From contig CALLLI010000359.1 in assembly GCA_938082635.1 (NCBI GenBank), forward strand, positions 1 through 39,096: a stretch of 39,096 nt of DNA, in the 5' to 3' direction. Made by a program: the position numbers and the translations under genes. Source of the DNA: an uncultured Verrucomicrobiales bacterium. GTDB lineage: Bacteria > Verrucomicrobiota > Verrucomicrobiia > Verrucomicrobiales > DEV007. Below the pieces are notes generated by a model. The model saw only the letters and a list, made by a program, of their open reading frames with translations. It was not told the origin of the DNA and did not search any database. Positions 32,701 to 39,096 of the stretch are shown here, piece after piece; positions within the stretch are counted from its first letter, which is position 1, and each line of letters starts with the position of its first letter.

Positions 32701-32856
32701 ATAGGGGACCTGAATCGAAATGATATCGACACCAGTTTCGGGAAAGATTTCCTTCTTCAGCTTGAACCACTGACTGAAGCCCATCACCAAGATGATGAGC
32801 ATAAGGAAATTTCCCGCAACGTGGTTCCGAGAGAACCAATGGATGAGGCCTTCCAT
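29704..32856 (-). CDS. RND-family efflux pump permease
   Basis: 1050 residues, full-length inner-membrane proton-drug or heavy-metal antiporter of the AcrB/CzcA superfamily. The N-terminal helix is FLMLIILVMGFSQWF. The proton-relay region in the fourth membrane segment keeps two acids (LGIVVDDAIVVGENVFRR). The second half repeats the fold with ALAGVVVNDSLVLVDYVN and KFLIPMAISLSFGILFATFITLFLVPCIYIM. The periplasmic docking text (FSLRNVMDDIKTRVDAI; GTRNYEISIEVSEQTL) is of the hydrophobe-efflux type rather than the metal type, but the substrate is not predictable. It is last of a TetR-OMF-MFP-RND operon, 9 bp after the fusion protein. Confidence 0.93.
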   Translation of the reverse strand: MEGLIHWFSRNHVAGNFLMLIILVMGFSQWFKLKKEIFPETGVDIISIQVPYPNAAPEEVATGICLPIEEAIQDVNGIKRVTSRASESVGSVNVEVENGFSLRNVMDDIKTRVDAITNLAENAEEPSIQELLLKTQVLSVAVTAEANERTLRELAERVRDELISSSSITQVALAGTRNYEISIEVSEQTLREYGLTFEQVANAVRASSLDLPSGSVRTSGGEILFRTAQKRYTAAEFADITVVTREDGSKVQLDEVTTIIDGFEDVYVKTRLDGDSAILVNVFRVGDEDTRAVADASKEVIDRAKSFLPAGATLEVWNDTSVYLRGRMELLARNGLVGLLLVFIVLALFLQPSLAALVSIGIPVSFAGAIMMMPWLGVSINMISLFGFILVLGIVVDDAIVVGENVFRRMRNGEDPKVAAPKGTHEVGVIVIFGILTTAVAFTPMLGLSGVSGKIWPNIPLIVIPTLLFSLFQSKLILPAHLALLPKIRPNDSPSGFTKFRMLFSQGLETFVDKTYRPVLKVALGNRYVVLIAFVSLLVICGALVKNGWITFRFFPDVEAELISAKLTMAKGVPSADTAKAIKTIEEAAKVLGERHQDSEGKSIIRHMLASVGNQPFQVGFDAVGGSPAGDHLGEVTLELSAAKLRSITAVEITAEWRDLVGGIAGASELSFRTDSGSGGNAIDLEIAGRDVEKLEEVSQKIQDQLARYGWVTDITDNNRAGKRQLKLESLTPQAEALGLRLANVARQVRQGFYGDEVQRLQRGRHEVKVMVRYPEDERRSLENLDQMMIRLPDGGEVSFSEVAVASYSRGYSSVERSEGKRAIKISADIDDRDPKASAKLVAEELEKVHFPDLAADYPSVSFSFLGEQQDQRDSLVEIRNKFVIALIIMYVLMAIPLGSYIQPLIVMSVIPFGLVGAVAGHVLMRTDLSIMSMCGIVALAGVVVNDSLVLVDYVNREVRAGKGVVEAAWEAGAARFRPILLTSLTTFAGLTPMLLETDLQAKFLIPMAISLSFGILFATFITLFLVPCIYIMLEDVKRLFTGKHRVRSL

Positions 32857-32865
32857 GACGTTTAG

Positions 32866-33987
32866 TTAGGCGTTTGGTTGCTCGTCGATCACGCGAACGC
32901 TCATGCCTTCGATGAAATTGGGCACGTAGGAAATACAGACTCGTTCGCCATCTTCGAGGCCCTTGCTGATGAGGACGCGCTCTGCTTCCTTTCGTGCCAC
33001 GGTGACCTGACGTCGTGTGAGTGTGTAGTCTTTGGTTAGGATAAGGACCTCGTTCTCGCCTAACAACGCACGTCGTTCCACAGGAACGACATTCTCCAGA
33101 GGCTCGGCTTCGATCTGCGCATTGACGAATAGCCCTGGAACTAAGAGTGGATCCTGGGACACGATCTCGGGTGGTAACGCTGCGATCAGATCGAGAGAAC
33201 GGCTGCGCCGGTCGATCTCAGCATCTTGGCGGACCACCGTCGCGGGCCAGGTTTGACCGGTGGAGGTGCTCAACGTCACTTTCCGGCTGGTCGATTGGAG
33301 ATCGATGAAGGGCAGTTCGCCTAGTGACACTGGCAGTTTCACCTCAAGAGAGTCAGCCTCATAGAAGTCGGCGATGGGAGCGCCCATGGTAACGAAAGAA
33401 GCGACATCCGTGTGTGTCCGCAGGATGCGACCGTTGTAAGGAGCGCGCAGAATGGTGCGTTCCAAGTCGCGTTCGGCCTTGGCGAGCCCGGCTTCGGCCG
33501 AAGCCAAGCGAGCCCGAGCGCTTGCGAGCTGGGGCTCTCTTTTCACGAGGGGACTGGCCTCTTTGGCGCGGCCTAATTTCTTCCAATCGCGTAGATACTG
33601 CATGGCCTTGGCTTCCTCGGTCTGAACAGCGAGGCTCGCATCAGCCACGAGTGACTTGGCTTGAGCGAGGGCGGATTGGTAATCAGCGGGGTCGATTCTT
33701 AAGAGAACATCGCCAGTCTCGAAGCGGCCGCCGGTTTCAAACGAAGGCGAGACTTCTAGCACTTTGCCGGAGACTTCGCTCGCGGCGGTCGTAAGTGTCT
33801 TGGCTTCGAGAAGCCCTTGGGAAACCAATCTCACTTGAAAGTCTTGACGCTTTGCTATTGTTACGTTGACGGGCGTGATGAGTGGCACCACTTCCTGTTC
33901 TTCTGGCTTCGGCTTGAAGAAGGCTAACGCAAACATGATGCCACCTGTCGTCAGGATGATGAGGAGGGCGACGATGAAAGGTCTCAT
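32866..33987 (-). CDS. RND efflux membrane fusion protein (HlyD-like adaptor)
   Basis: 373 residues. One N-terminal membrane helix (FIVALLIILTTGGIMFALAFF) anchors it to the inner membrane. The rest follows the adaptor order. It runs from beta barrel and lipoyl-like half (VTIAKRQDFQVRLVSQG, SGKVLEVSPSF) to a long alpha hairpin with heptad-like Ala/Leu text (LASARARLASAEAGLAKAERDLE). The second lipoyl half (ILRAPYNGRILRTHTDV) and the barrel (ALLGENEVLILTKDYTLTRRQVTV) then follow. It bridges the permease to the outer-membrane channel. Its start overlaps the outer-membrane gene by four bases (ATGA), a sign of coupled translation. Confidence 0.93.
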   Translation of the reverse strand: MRPFIVALLIILTTGGIMFALAFFKPKPEEQEVVPLITPVNVTIAKRQDFQVRLVSQGLLEAKTLTTAASEVSGKVLEVSPSFETGGRFETGDVLLRIDPADYQSALAQAKSLVADASLAVQTEEAKAMQYLRDWKKLGRAKEASPLVKREPQLASARARLASAEAGLAKAERDLERTILRAPYNGRILRTHTDVASFVTMGAPIADFYEADSLEVKLPVSLGELPFIDLQSTSRKVTLSTSTGQTWPATVVRQDAEIDRRSRSLDLIAALPPEIVSQDPLLVPGLFVNAQIEAEPLENVVPVERRALLGENEVLILTKDYTLTRRQVTVARKEAERVLISKGLEDGERVCISYVPNFIEGMSVRVIDEQPNA

Positions 33988-35426
33988 TTCGGTGGGTTGG
34001 GCTTGAAATCGCCGCCGAGGGCGAGGTGGAGGTTCACGCGATTGTCTAAGCGCAGTCTGCGGATGCTGATGAGCTGACCGGAGAATTGCAGGGCTCTAGA
34101 TTGAGCGGCCAGCACGGTGAGAATGTCTCCCACGCCATCGCGGTAGTCTGCGCGTGCGGCACGATCGGCTTCTTTGGCGAGCGCGGTGGCTTCTTCCAAG
34201 GCGACCTGGCGCTCTGCGAGATACTGATCGGCCTCTAGCGCTAGCTCTACTTCGAGGAAGCTTTGCAAGACTGTGGATTGAAGCGCGGCGAGCGCTTGGC
34301 TTTCCTGCTCTTCGCGAACATGTTTCTCGGCTAACAAACGGCCTCCCGTGAGTATGGGCTGAACGATGTTTCCAGCGAGATTCCAAACGCCAAAGTCACT
34401 GTCTAGCAAATCCCCCAGAGAATCCGTGGAGGTGCCTCCGCTTGCGGTGAGCTTGAGTTGAGGAAACATCGCCAGACGGGCTTCTTTGATGCGTAGGCCC
34501 TGCGAGGCAAAGCGGCGTTCAGCGGCCTGAATGTCAGGACGTCGCAGAAGAAGCTCTGAGGGGAGTCCGGCAGGAGGTCGTCCAGGCAACTGGGGTAGTT
34601 CTGGATTTCCGCTGAGAAGATTCTTTGGGTAACGGCCTAACAAGACTTCTAGCTGTCGCCGAGTTTGTTGTAACAGATCTTTCCGTTGGGCGACCTGTTC
34701 TCGAGCCGAAGCGACATCGGACCTGGCCAATCGTAGCTGGGCTCCTGTGCCGCCTCCCTCAAGTTCGCCGATTTCGAAGCGATCCGCGATCACGTCCTCA
34801 GTAGACTGGAAGGTTTTCACGGTCGCAACAGCTAGAGCTAGCTGTTGCGACACTTCTGTCAGTGCAAACCAGGCCTTGGCGACCTGTGCTACTAGCGAAG
34901 ACCGTGCCGCTCGAAAGTCCGCGTCTGTGGCTTGCGTTTCTGCCAGAGCCACGGATTCCCCGATTCGGATGCGTCCCCAGAGATCGGCCTCCCAACTCAG
35001 GTCGAGGGAGGCGCCGAAGGTGTCTGATATCGTGCTAATGACAGCGGGCTGGGAATCATTGACGTCTTCGCCTCCGAAATCAGGGAAGCCAATGAAGTTG
35101 GATTTGCGTCGGTTTCCTGACAGAATGGTATTCAATTGAGGGTGCCGAGCGGCGCCGATAATCTTTGCGTTTGACGCGGCAACACGCACGCGCGAGGCGG
35201 CCGCTTTCAAGTCGGGGTTGTTCGCCACGGCTTCACTGGCCAGGCGTTTCAGGATAGGTTCACGAAAGCGATCTATCCAGGCGTGATCGACACCAGCGCG
35301 AGCCGTCTCTATTGATGTCCAAGTGTTAGGTGTTTCCATGCCTGCTTCCGAGGTCCGCAGATTTGGCGGCAGCGCTTGGCACCCGCTGAGGAAGTAGACA
35401 ACTAGCAAATACCAATTCCTAAACAT
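33984..35426 (-). CDS. NodT-family outer-membrane efflux lipoprotein (TolC-like)
   Basis: 480 residues from the ATG at 35426; a frame to 35438 would add four residues and overlap the regulator gene by 20 bases. A signal peptide ends in the lipobox LSGC, so it is anchored by lipid. Two OEP repeats follow. The first begins ANNPDLKAAASRVRVAASNAKIIGAARHPQLN. The second has LLRRPDIQAAERRFASQGLRIKEARLAMFPQLKLTASGG, the conserved motif for helix 5. The trimeric tunnel helices are rich in Ala and Gln. Together with the adaptor and permease it completes a tripartite pump. It overlaps the tetR stop by eight bases. Confidence 0.92.
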   Translation of the reverse strand: MFRNWYLLVVYFLSGCQALPPNLRTSEAGMETPNTWTSIETARAGVDHAWIDRFREPILKRLASEAVANNPDLKAAASRVRVAASNAKIIGAARHPQLNTILSGNRRKSNFIGFPDFGGEDVNDSQPAVISTISDTFGASLDLSWEADLWGRIRIGESVALAETQATDADFRAARSSLVAQVAKAWFALTEVSQQLALAVATVKTFQSTEDVIADRFEIGELEGGGTGAQLRLARSDVASAREQVAQRKDLLQQTRRQLEVLLGRYPKNLLSGNPELPQLPGRPPAGLPSELLLRRPDIQAAERRFASQGLRIKEARLAMFPQLKLTASGGTSTDSLGDLLDSDFGVWNLAGNIVQPILTGGRLLAEKHVREEQESQALAALQSTVLQSFLEVELALEADQYLAERQVALEEATALAKEADRAARADYRDGVGDILTVLAAQSRALQFSGQLISIRRLRLDNRVNLHLALGGDFKPNPPK

Positions 35427-36090
35427 CGTTTGTTTCAAGTTTAGTCTTGGGAGCTGCCAAGCCCGCCTGACAGTAGTCCTTTACCATGGTGAGGATGTTG
35501 TCTAAGGACGGTTTGCCTAACCGATCTCCGGCAAGTTGAAGGAGACCTTCTGTGTGAATGAGCACATGGATTAATACGCCAACGGTGAAGTGCAGGCGCC
35601 AAAGGCTCTCTTTCTCTGAGAGGTCTGGTAGTGCCCTGCGAAGAGCAAGGGGAAAGCGAACCACGACTTCGCGGAAGAGTTCTAGCACCGCAGCGGGCAT
35701 GGTCTTCAGTGATTGATTGGTCATGCAGCGACCCATGAGTTGAAAGAAGAGCTGTTCAGAGATCTGACTCTCGTGGACCGCCTCCAGCACGGGACGCATG
35801 AAGCAGTCCAAGATGGCGTCGAGGGAGAGGGCGTTTCCACTGGATTCAGATTCAGCCGCATCAAGCCGCGCCAACCGGGCTTCATTCACTGGATTCACGT
35901 ATCCGGAAATGACGGCATCTATCAGCCCTTGCTTGGATCGGAAATGGTAGTTCACCGAGGCCAGATTCACGCCGGCTTCCTGCGTCAGCATACGTAGGGA
36001 AACCTTCTCAAAGCCCTCGCAGGCAAACAGCCGTTGAGCAGCCTCGAGAATGAGGCTTTTGGCTGAATCGTCTTGTTGAGGTGGAGTCAC
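35419..36090 (-). CDS. TetR-family repressor of the efflux operon
   Basis: About 223 residues from GTG 36090. A longer frame to 36126 would place the palindromic operator inside coding sequence, so the shorter start is preferred. The helix-turn-helix lies at about residues 28-50 (LRMLTQEAGVNLASVNYHFRSKQGLIDAV), a typical TetR signature. The ligand-binding C-terminal domain is divergent. It is the first gene of the operon and overlaps the outer-membrane gene, so it should repress the whole pump including itself. Substrate binding to the C-terminal domain would relieve repression. The inducer is unknown. Confidence 0.9.
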   Translation of the reverse strand: MTPPQQDDSAKSLILEAAQRLFACEGFEKVSLRMLTQEAGVNLASVNYHFRSKQGLIDAVISGYVNPVNEARLARLDAAESESSGNALSLDAILDCFMRPVLEAVHESQISEQLFFQLMGRCMTNQSLKTMPAAVLELFREVVVRFPLALRRALPDLSEKESLWRLHFTVGVLIHVLIHTEGLLQLAGDRLGKPSLDNILTMVKDYCQAGLAAPKTKLETNDV

Positions 36091-36102
36091 GAGATAATCA
36101 TA

Positions 36103-36121
36103 CGTTCGTTTAAAACAAACG
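36103..36121. promoter_or_regulatory. TetR operator palindrome
   Basis: CGTTCGTTT-A-AAACAAACG: a 19-base palindrome around a central A with one mismatched pair. It lies 13 bases upstream of the preferred repressor start and between divergent genes. Spacing and form match a TetR autoregulatory operator. It could also affect the small membrane-protein gene at 36217. Confidence 0.75.
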
Positions 36122-36216
36122 ATCACATGAATTATGAAGATTCAACTTAGAATGCGCTCTTATTATTTGGCATTTAAAATTGCCCGCATGGGCGTCGGGT
36201 ATCAGGTTTCGTAACT

Positions 36217-36495
36217 ATGAGTCTCGATTCCCCTGAAGGTCTTGGCGAGGAACGCCGCCGCAAAGTCCGCAAGAAGCGCCGTGTGACCAAAGTCATGGTG
36301 GATGGGAAAGAGGTGATAGGGGACTTCCTGAAAAATCCGAAATCCCTAGAATTTCCCGATCCGGGCAAGAAATCTCGAAAATGGATCATTCTCGCCATCA
36401 TTCTCGTCGGCGTGGCTCTGTCAGCAGTGCTGTTTGTGAAGATCGGCGACTTTGTGCCCGGCGAGACTGGCGCGCCCCCTGCACTGAATAAATAA
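36217..36495 (+). CDS. Small single-pass membrane protein
   Basis: 92 residues. The N-terminal half is highly basic (EERRRKVRKKRRVTKVMVDGK) and one membrane helix follows at about 54-78 (WIILAIILVGVALSAVLFVKI). The end is short and extracytoplasmic. The basic side in the cytoplasm follows the positive-inside rule. No family recognised. It is divergent from the tetR operon, with the operator between them. Confidence 0.7.
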   Translation: MSLDSPEGLGEERRRKVRKKRRVTKVMVDGKEVIGDFLKNPKSLEFPDPGKKSRKWIILAIILVGVALSAVLFVKIGDFVPGETGAPPALNK

Positions 36496-36511
36496 CCCTC
36501 AATCTTGAGGG
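36496..36511 (-). terminator. Terminator of tRNA-Glu
   Basis: CCCTCAA-GA-TTGAGGG on the minus strand, a perfect 7-bp stem followed by TTATTTATT. It starts 7 bases beyond the CCA end of the tRNA. On the plus strand it follows the stop of the small membrane-protein gene but has no T-run there. Confidence 0.75.
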
Positions 36512-36517
36512 GGTGAA

Positions 36518-36592
36518 TGGCGACCCGTACGGGATTCGAACCCGTGTTGCCGCCGTGAAAGGGCGGAGTCCTAACCGCTGGACGAACGGGTC
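36518..36592 (-). tRNA. tRNA-Glu (anticodon TTC)
   Basis: 75 bases including an encoded CCA. The acceptor stem GACCCGT/ACGGGTC is perfect and the discriminator base is G. The anticodon loop CTTTCAC gives anticodon TTC. The T arm carries GGTTCGAATCC. The D arm is TCCAGCGGTTAGGA. It is antisense to the neighbouring protein genes. A possible promoter lies upstream (TTGCTT and TAAATC with 16 bases between), but this is only suggestive. Confidence 0.95.
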
Positions 36593-36747
36593 ACGTAGGA
36601 CAATCGGAGGGGAGATTTAGATCAGGCCAGAAGGGAAGCAAGGGAAAAGATCTTGGTTTTTCAAGCCGGGTGCAGGCTCCACTTGACCACCCGTACCTTT
36701 GTAGACACCGTAGCGCCCACTTTGGCAGAACGGCCAAACGCTAAACC

Positions 36748-37245
36748 ATGACTCGTCACACCATCTCCGTCCTCGTCGAGAACAAATTCGGCGTTCTCGC
36801 ACGCATCGCCGGCATGTTCAGTGGGCGTGGGTATAACATCCACACGCTCAACGTGGGGCCTAGCCACGACCCCACCATTTCTCGCATGACCATCGTGGTC
36901 CGTGAGAAGGAGAATGTCCTCGATCAGATCATCAAGCAGCTCGATAAGCTCATTGATGTCATCCAAATCGTCGACTTCCGCGAGGGGGAAAGTGTCGACC
37001 GCGAACTCGTTCTGCTACAAGTAGCCGTCAGTCCTGACCTACGAGCCGAAGTCATCACGCTTTGCGACATCTTCCGTGCTCGTATCGTGGATGTCAGCAC
37101 GGAGCGCCTCACCGTCGAAGTCACCGGCGATGAGGGCAAGATCAGCAAGTTTCTCAAACTCATGGAAGGCTTCAACATCGTCGACCTCACCCGCACGGGT
37201 AAGATCGCCATGCCCGTTCCTACCGAACTGGGCGACGACGCCTAA
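36748..37245 (+). CDS. ilvH: Acetolactate synthase small (regulatory) subunit IlvH
   Basis: 165 residues. The N-terminal ACT domain (TISVLVENKFGVLARIAGMFSGRGYNIHTLNVG) binds valine for feedback inhibition. The C-terminal domain has ERLTVEVTGDEGKISKFLKLMEGFNIVDLTRTGKIAMPV, which activates the catalytic large subunit. The length is normal. The large subunit gene ilvB is not in the window; usually it lies just upstream. Here a tRNA and a 155-bp spacer come first, so it must be elsewhere. No leader peptide or T-box was recognised upstream. ilvC follows after 57 bases and is probably co-transcribed. Confidence 0.95.
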   Translation: MTRHTISVLVENKFGVLARIAGMFSGRGYNIHTLNVGPSHDPTISRMTIVVREKENVLDQIIKQLDKLIDVIQIVDFREGESVDRELVLLQVAVSPDLRAEVITLCDIFRARIVDVSTERLTVEVTGDEGKISKFLKLMEGFNIVDLTRTGKIAMPVPTELGDDA

Positions 37246-37302
37246 CCGAAAGATCGTTTTATCCCTAACACCATACAAACTAGCTCGTAAGCACCCAAGA
37301 CC

Positions 37303-38331
37303 ATGTCTGCTAAAATCTACACGGAACAAGACGCCGATCTCAATCACCTCAAAGAGAAGACCTGTGCGGTTATCGGCTTCGGTTCTCAAGGCCACGCCCA
37401 CGCCCTCAACCTCAAGGAAAGCGGTGTCCGTGTCATTGTCGGTCTCTATCCTACCAGCAAATCGCGTGCCTCTGCTGAGAAGAAAGGCTTTGAAGTCTTC
37501 GATACGGCGGAAGCTGTCAAGCAAGCGGACGTCATCTTCATCGCCGTTCCGGATGTGAAGATCGCTGCCATGTACAAAGCTGATGTCGCTCCTAACCTCT
37601 CCGCTGGTAAGACCCTCCTCTTCTCTCACGGATTCGCCATTCACTATGGCACCGTGACCCCACCTGAAGACGTCAACGTCATCATGGTCGCTCCTAAAGG
37701 CCCTGGACACATCGTCCGCCGTCAGTTCACGGAAGGCAAAGGCGTGCCAGGTCTCATCGCGGTCTACCAAGATCCATCAGGCAACTCTAAGGACATCGCA
37801 CTCGCATGGTCCAAAGGCGTCGGCTGCACACGCGGCGGTGTCTTCGAAACAGACTTTCGCGAAGAGACCGAAACGGATCTCTTCGGTGAGCAAACCGTCC
37901 TTTGCGGTGGCGCATCCGCCCTCGTCCAAGCTGGTTTCGAAGTCCTCGTCGAGGCAGGTTACCAGCCCGAGATGGCCTACTTCGAATGTCTGCATGAGCT
38001 CAAGCTCATCGTCGACCTTATGAACGAGTCCGGCATCGCCGGCATGCGTTTCTCCATCTCAGAAACAGCCAAGTATGGTGACATCAGCGTCGGTCCTAAG
38101 ATTATCGATGCCTCTGTCAAAGAGCGTATGAAAGAAGCTCTCACCGCGATCCAAGACGGCACCTTTGCTAAAGAATGGATTGCCGAATACGAAGCAGGGC
38201 TTCCTGAATACAACCGTCTCCTCGAAGAGGGCACCAAGCACCCGATCGAAGAGACCGGCGAACGCCTCCGTGGCCTCATGCCATGGATCAAGAAGCGCGA
38301 CCTCGGTGGCGTCCAGGCTGACTACTCCTAA
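37303..38331 (+). CDS. ilvC: Ketol-acid reductoisomerase IlvC (class I)
   Basis: 342 residues, the short bacterial class I length. It converts acetolactate or aceto-hydroxybutyrate to the dihydroxy acid with NADPH and Mg. Evidence: the Rossmann motif CAVIGFGSQGHAHALNL (Gly25-Gly30) and the cofactor loop VGLYPTSKSRA, whose Ser/Lys/Arg suggests NADPH. Also present are the APKGPGH block, the metal-binding ETDLFGEQTVLCGG and YFECLHELKLIVDLM, and the substrate Ser in MRFSISETAKYGD. The TAA stop begins a short tandem repeat that leads into a terminator. It pairs functionally with IlvH upstream. Confidence 0.97.
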   Translation: MSAKIYTEQDADLNHLKEKTCAVIGFGSQGHAHALNLKESGVRVIVGLYPTSKSRASAEKKGFEVFDTAEAVKQADVIFIAVPDVKIAAMYKADVAPNLSAGKTLLFSHGFAIHYGTVTPPEDVNVIMVAPKGPGHIVRRQFTEGKGVPGLIAVYQDPSGNSKDIALAWSKGVGCTRGGVFETDFREETETDLFGEQTVLCGGASALVQAGFEVLVEAGYQPEMAYFECLHELKLIVDLMNESGIAGMRFSISETAKYGDISVGPKIIDASVKERMKEALTAIQDGTFAKEWIAEYEAGLPEYNRLLEEGTKHPIEETGERLRGLMPWIKKRDLGGVQADYS

Positions 38332-38379
38332 CGGAGTGTGCTTAACGGAGTGTGCCTAACGAGTGCCGCATTCGTTAGG
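38329..38379 (+). terminator. Terminator of ilvHC preceded by a 14-bp tandem repeat
   Basis: Units of 14 bases (TAACGGAGTGTGCT, TAACGGAGTGTGCC, then partial TAACGAGTG) start at the ilvC stop codon itself. The third copy forms the left arm of CCTAACGA/TCGTTAGG (38355-38362 and 38372-38379, loop nine bases), followed by a weakly T-rich stretch. The hairpin is the likely ilv terminator. Confidence 0.65.
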
Positions 38380-38400
38380 TAGCCTTACAGTTTTACAAGC

Positions 38401-38490
38401 GGAGGGATGGCTGAGTCCGGTTTAAGGCGCTCGATTCGAAATCGAGTGTAGGGCAACCTACCGTGGGTTCGAATCCCACTCCCTCCGCCA
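38401..38490 (+). tRNA. tRNA-Ser (anticodon CGA)
   Basis: 90 bases including an encoded CCA; class II with a long variable arm. The acceptor stem is GGAGGGA/TCCCTCC. The anticodon stem is CTCGA/TCGAG around the loop TTCGAAA, giving anticodon CGA, which reads TCG. The T arm carries GGTTCGAATCC. Its 3' end could be an integration site, because repeats and a doubtful ORF follow it. Confidence 0.95.
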
Positions 38491-38575
38491 TCTCTGTAAG
38501 TCGTTTAAGACAAAGAGATTAGATGATCCTGACAGGTAGGCGGAAATGCCAATGTGTCACTAACTGTGCCATGTT

Positions 38576-38615
38576 TCCGCCACGGTCCGCCACGGTCCGA
38601 GCCCGTCCGAGCTTG
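38576..38615. repeat. Four 10-bp tandem units downstream of tRNA-Ser
   Basis: TCCGCCACGG twice, then TCCGAGCCCG and TCCGAGCTTG, all ten bases long and in phase (38576-38615). No gene surrounds it. It could be a protein-binding array such as an integrase arm-site set, which is speculative. Confidence 0.5.
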
Positions 38616-38775
38616 AAGAGATTCCCGATTGAACGGCGAATCGAGTGACGCTACATTGGTAGCCACCACCACCACCGCTTGGAAAAAATTCACAGAAGCC
38701 GCTTTCTTGCGGACTTGGAAGCCTCGATTGGAGGCCGAGGAAGGACCCTGGGAGGCTTGAGCCTTCTCTTGCGGT

Positions 38776-38982
38776 CTAAGAGACCGATGGCTTGCCCGGC
38801 CTTAGAGTTGCTTTGGGATAGTCGCAAAACGTCACCACGATCGACCAGCGTTCGCCGTTTGGCCATGGGTGCCGTTGAGCGTAGCCCATGACAAACACGG
38901 CCTTGCCGCTTGGCTTGGCCGCTTCGAGTTTGGCGGCTTGCGCCTTTGTGAGTGTGAGTCTGATCACGGTGAAATATTTCAA
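38776..38982 (-). CDS. Possible small hypothetical protein
   Basis: About 68 residues with TTG as the nearest start (38982); the frame is open further upstream to a TAA near 39065. The sequence (AVFVMGYAQRHPWPNGERW, SIVVTFCDYPKATL) reads like a real protein, but no family is known to me and the start is weak. It lies downstream of tRNA-Ser and may belong to an integrated element that continues past the window. Confidence 0.4.
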   Translation of the reverse strand: MKYFTVIRLTLTKAQAAKLEAAKPSGKAVFVMGYAQRHPWPNGERWSIVVTFCDYPKATLRPGKPSVS

Positions 38983-38998
38983 ATGTGCCCAGATGGGA

Positions 38999-39041
38999 TA
39001 CCTGCAAAGCCTGCAAAAGCCTTCTGCTGGTTTTGCAGGTA
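38999..39041. repeat. 10-bp perfect inverted repeat near the window end
   Basis: TACCTGCAAA and TTTGCAGGTA lie 23 bases apart, with a further CCTGCAAAAG copy between them. It may be a hairpin or a recombination-type site; it lies upstream of the possible small gene. Confidence 0.45.
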
Positions 39042-39096
39042 ACGGGACTAGGCCCTTTTGAGATTATTCGCCTCCTCCGCGATGTGGGCAGATGTC

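Noticed and set aside
36091-36126. Longer TetR start at GTG 36126
   Set aside because: It would place the palindromic operator inside the coding region; the GTG at 36090 fits family N-termini and autoregulation.
36593-36747. Leader peptide, T-box or attenuator before ilvH
   Set aside because: No Val/Leu/Ile-rich reading frame, T-box motif or anti-terminator fold was seen.
1-39096. CRISPR array or toxin-antitoxin locus
   Set aside because: No regularly spaced repeats of CRISPR length and no recognisable toxin-antitoxin pair were found.

Overview
This window looks like part of a chromosome from a Gram-negative bacterium of the phylum Verrucomicrobiota. That is an inference from several signs. 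There are secreted proteins with the verrucomicrobial/planctomycetal type of C-terminal tail and an outer-membrane efflux system. A thioredoxin/PDZ protein of a planctomycete-verrucomicrobial kind is present. Clear Shine-Dalgarno sequences are mostly lacking, and GC content is moderate. No rRNA or species-level marker is present, so the genus cannot be named.

Layout. 1-1210 is decayed accessory DNA: a transposase tail and a frameshifted formylglycine-generating-enzyme-like gene. 1439-3349 (+) carries a YmdB-type phosphodiesterase, a small membrane protein and tRNA adenosine deaminase TadA. 3478-9823 holds two large divergent secreted proteins: a LamG/choice-of-anchor-D/TSP3 protein (-) and a protein with two PrcB-like domains (+). 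9940-13684 is an accessory patch: a cysteine desulfurase, a decayed repeat-protein gene, a dead IS5-family transposase carrying a nested 166-bp MITE, and a headless unknown gene. 13877-15196 is a thioredoxin/PDZ gene read through an in-frame TGA followed by a SECIS-like hairpin, a probable selenoprotein. 15208-21808 contains an esterase, a 3D-domain lipoprotein, ArgJ with a secreted partner, a membrane-bound spermidine-synthase-like protein and a lipoprotein. 22254-24766 has an aldo/keto reductase and an ECF sigma/anti-sigma/YbjQ operon, in which ybjQ is broken by a second, 213-bp MITE. 25028-26972 has an EF-hand secreted protein, an OmdA-type protein and a lipoprotein. 27066-29699 is a GlnD-like uridylyltransferase with a degenerate HD domain. 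29704-36090 (-) is a compact TetR-OMF-MFP-RND efflux operon with a palindromic operator. 36217-38490 contains a small membrane protein, tRNA-Glu(TTC), ilvH-ilvC and tRNA-Ser(CGA). Downstream of tRNA-Ser is a repeat-bearing stretch that runs off the window.

How parts work together. IlvH and IlvC serve branched-chain amino-acid synthesis; the large subunit IlvB is not here. ArgJ serves arginine synthesis. The TetR operon is a self-contained, self-regulated tripartite pump. The ECF sigma factor and the membrane anti-sigma-like protein form a signalling pair by overlap and order.

The strongest non-routine observations are the candidate selenocysteine codon and the two MITEs with TA duplications, whose in-silico excision restores the interrupted reading frames exactly. 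A third is a shared ATTCGTG triple-repeat leader placed just before two start codons.
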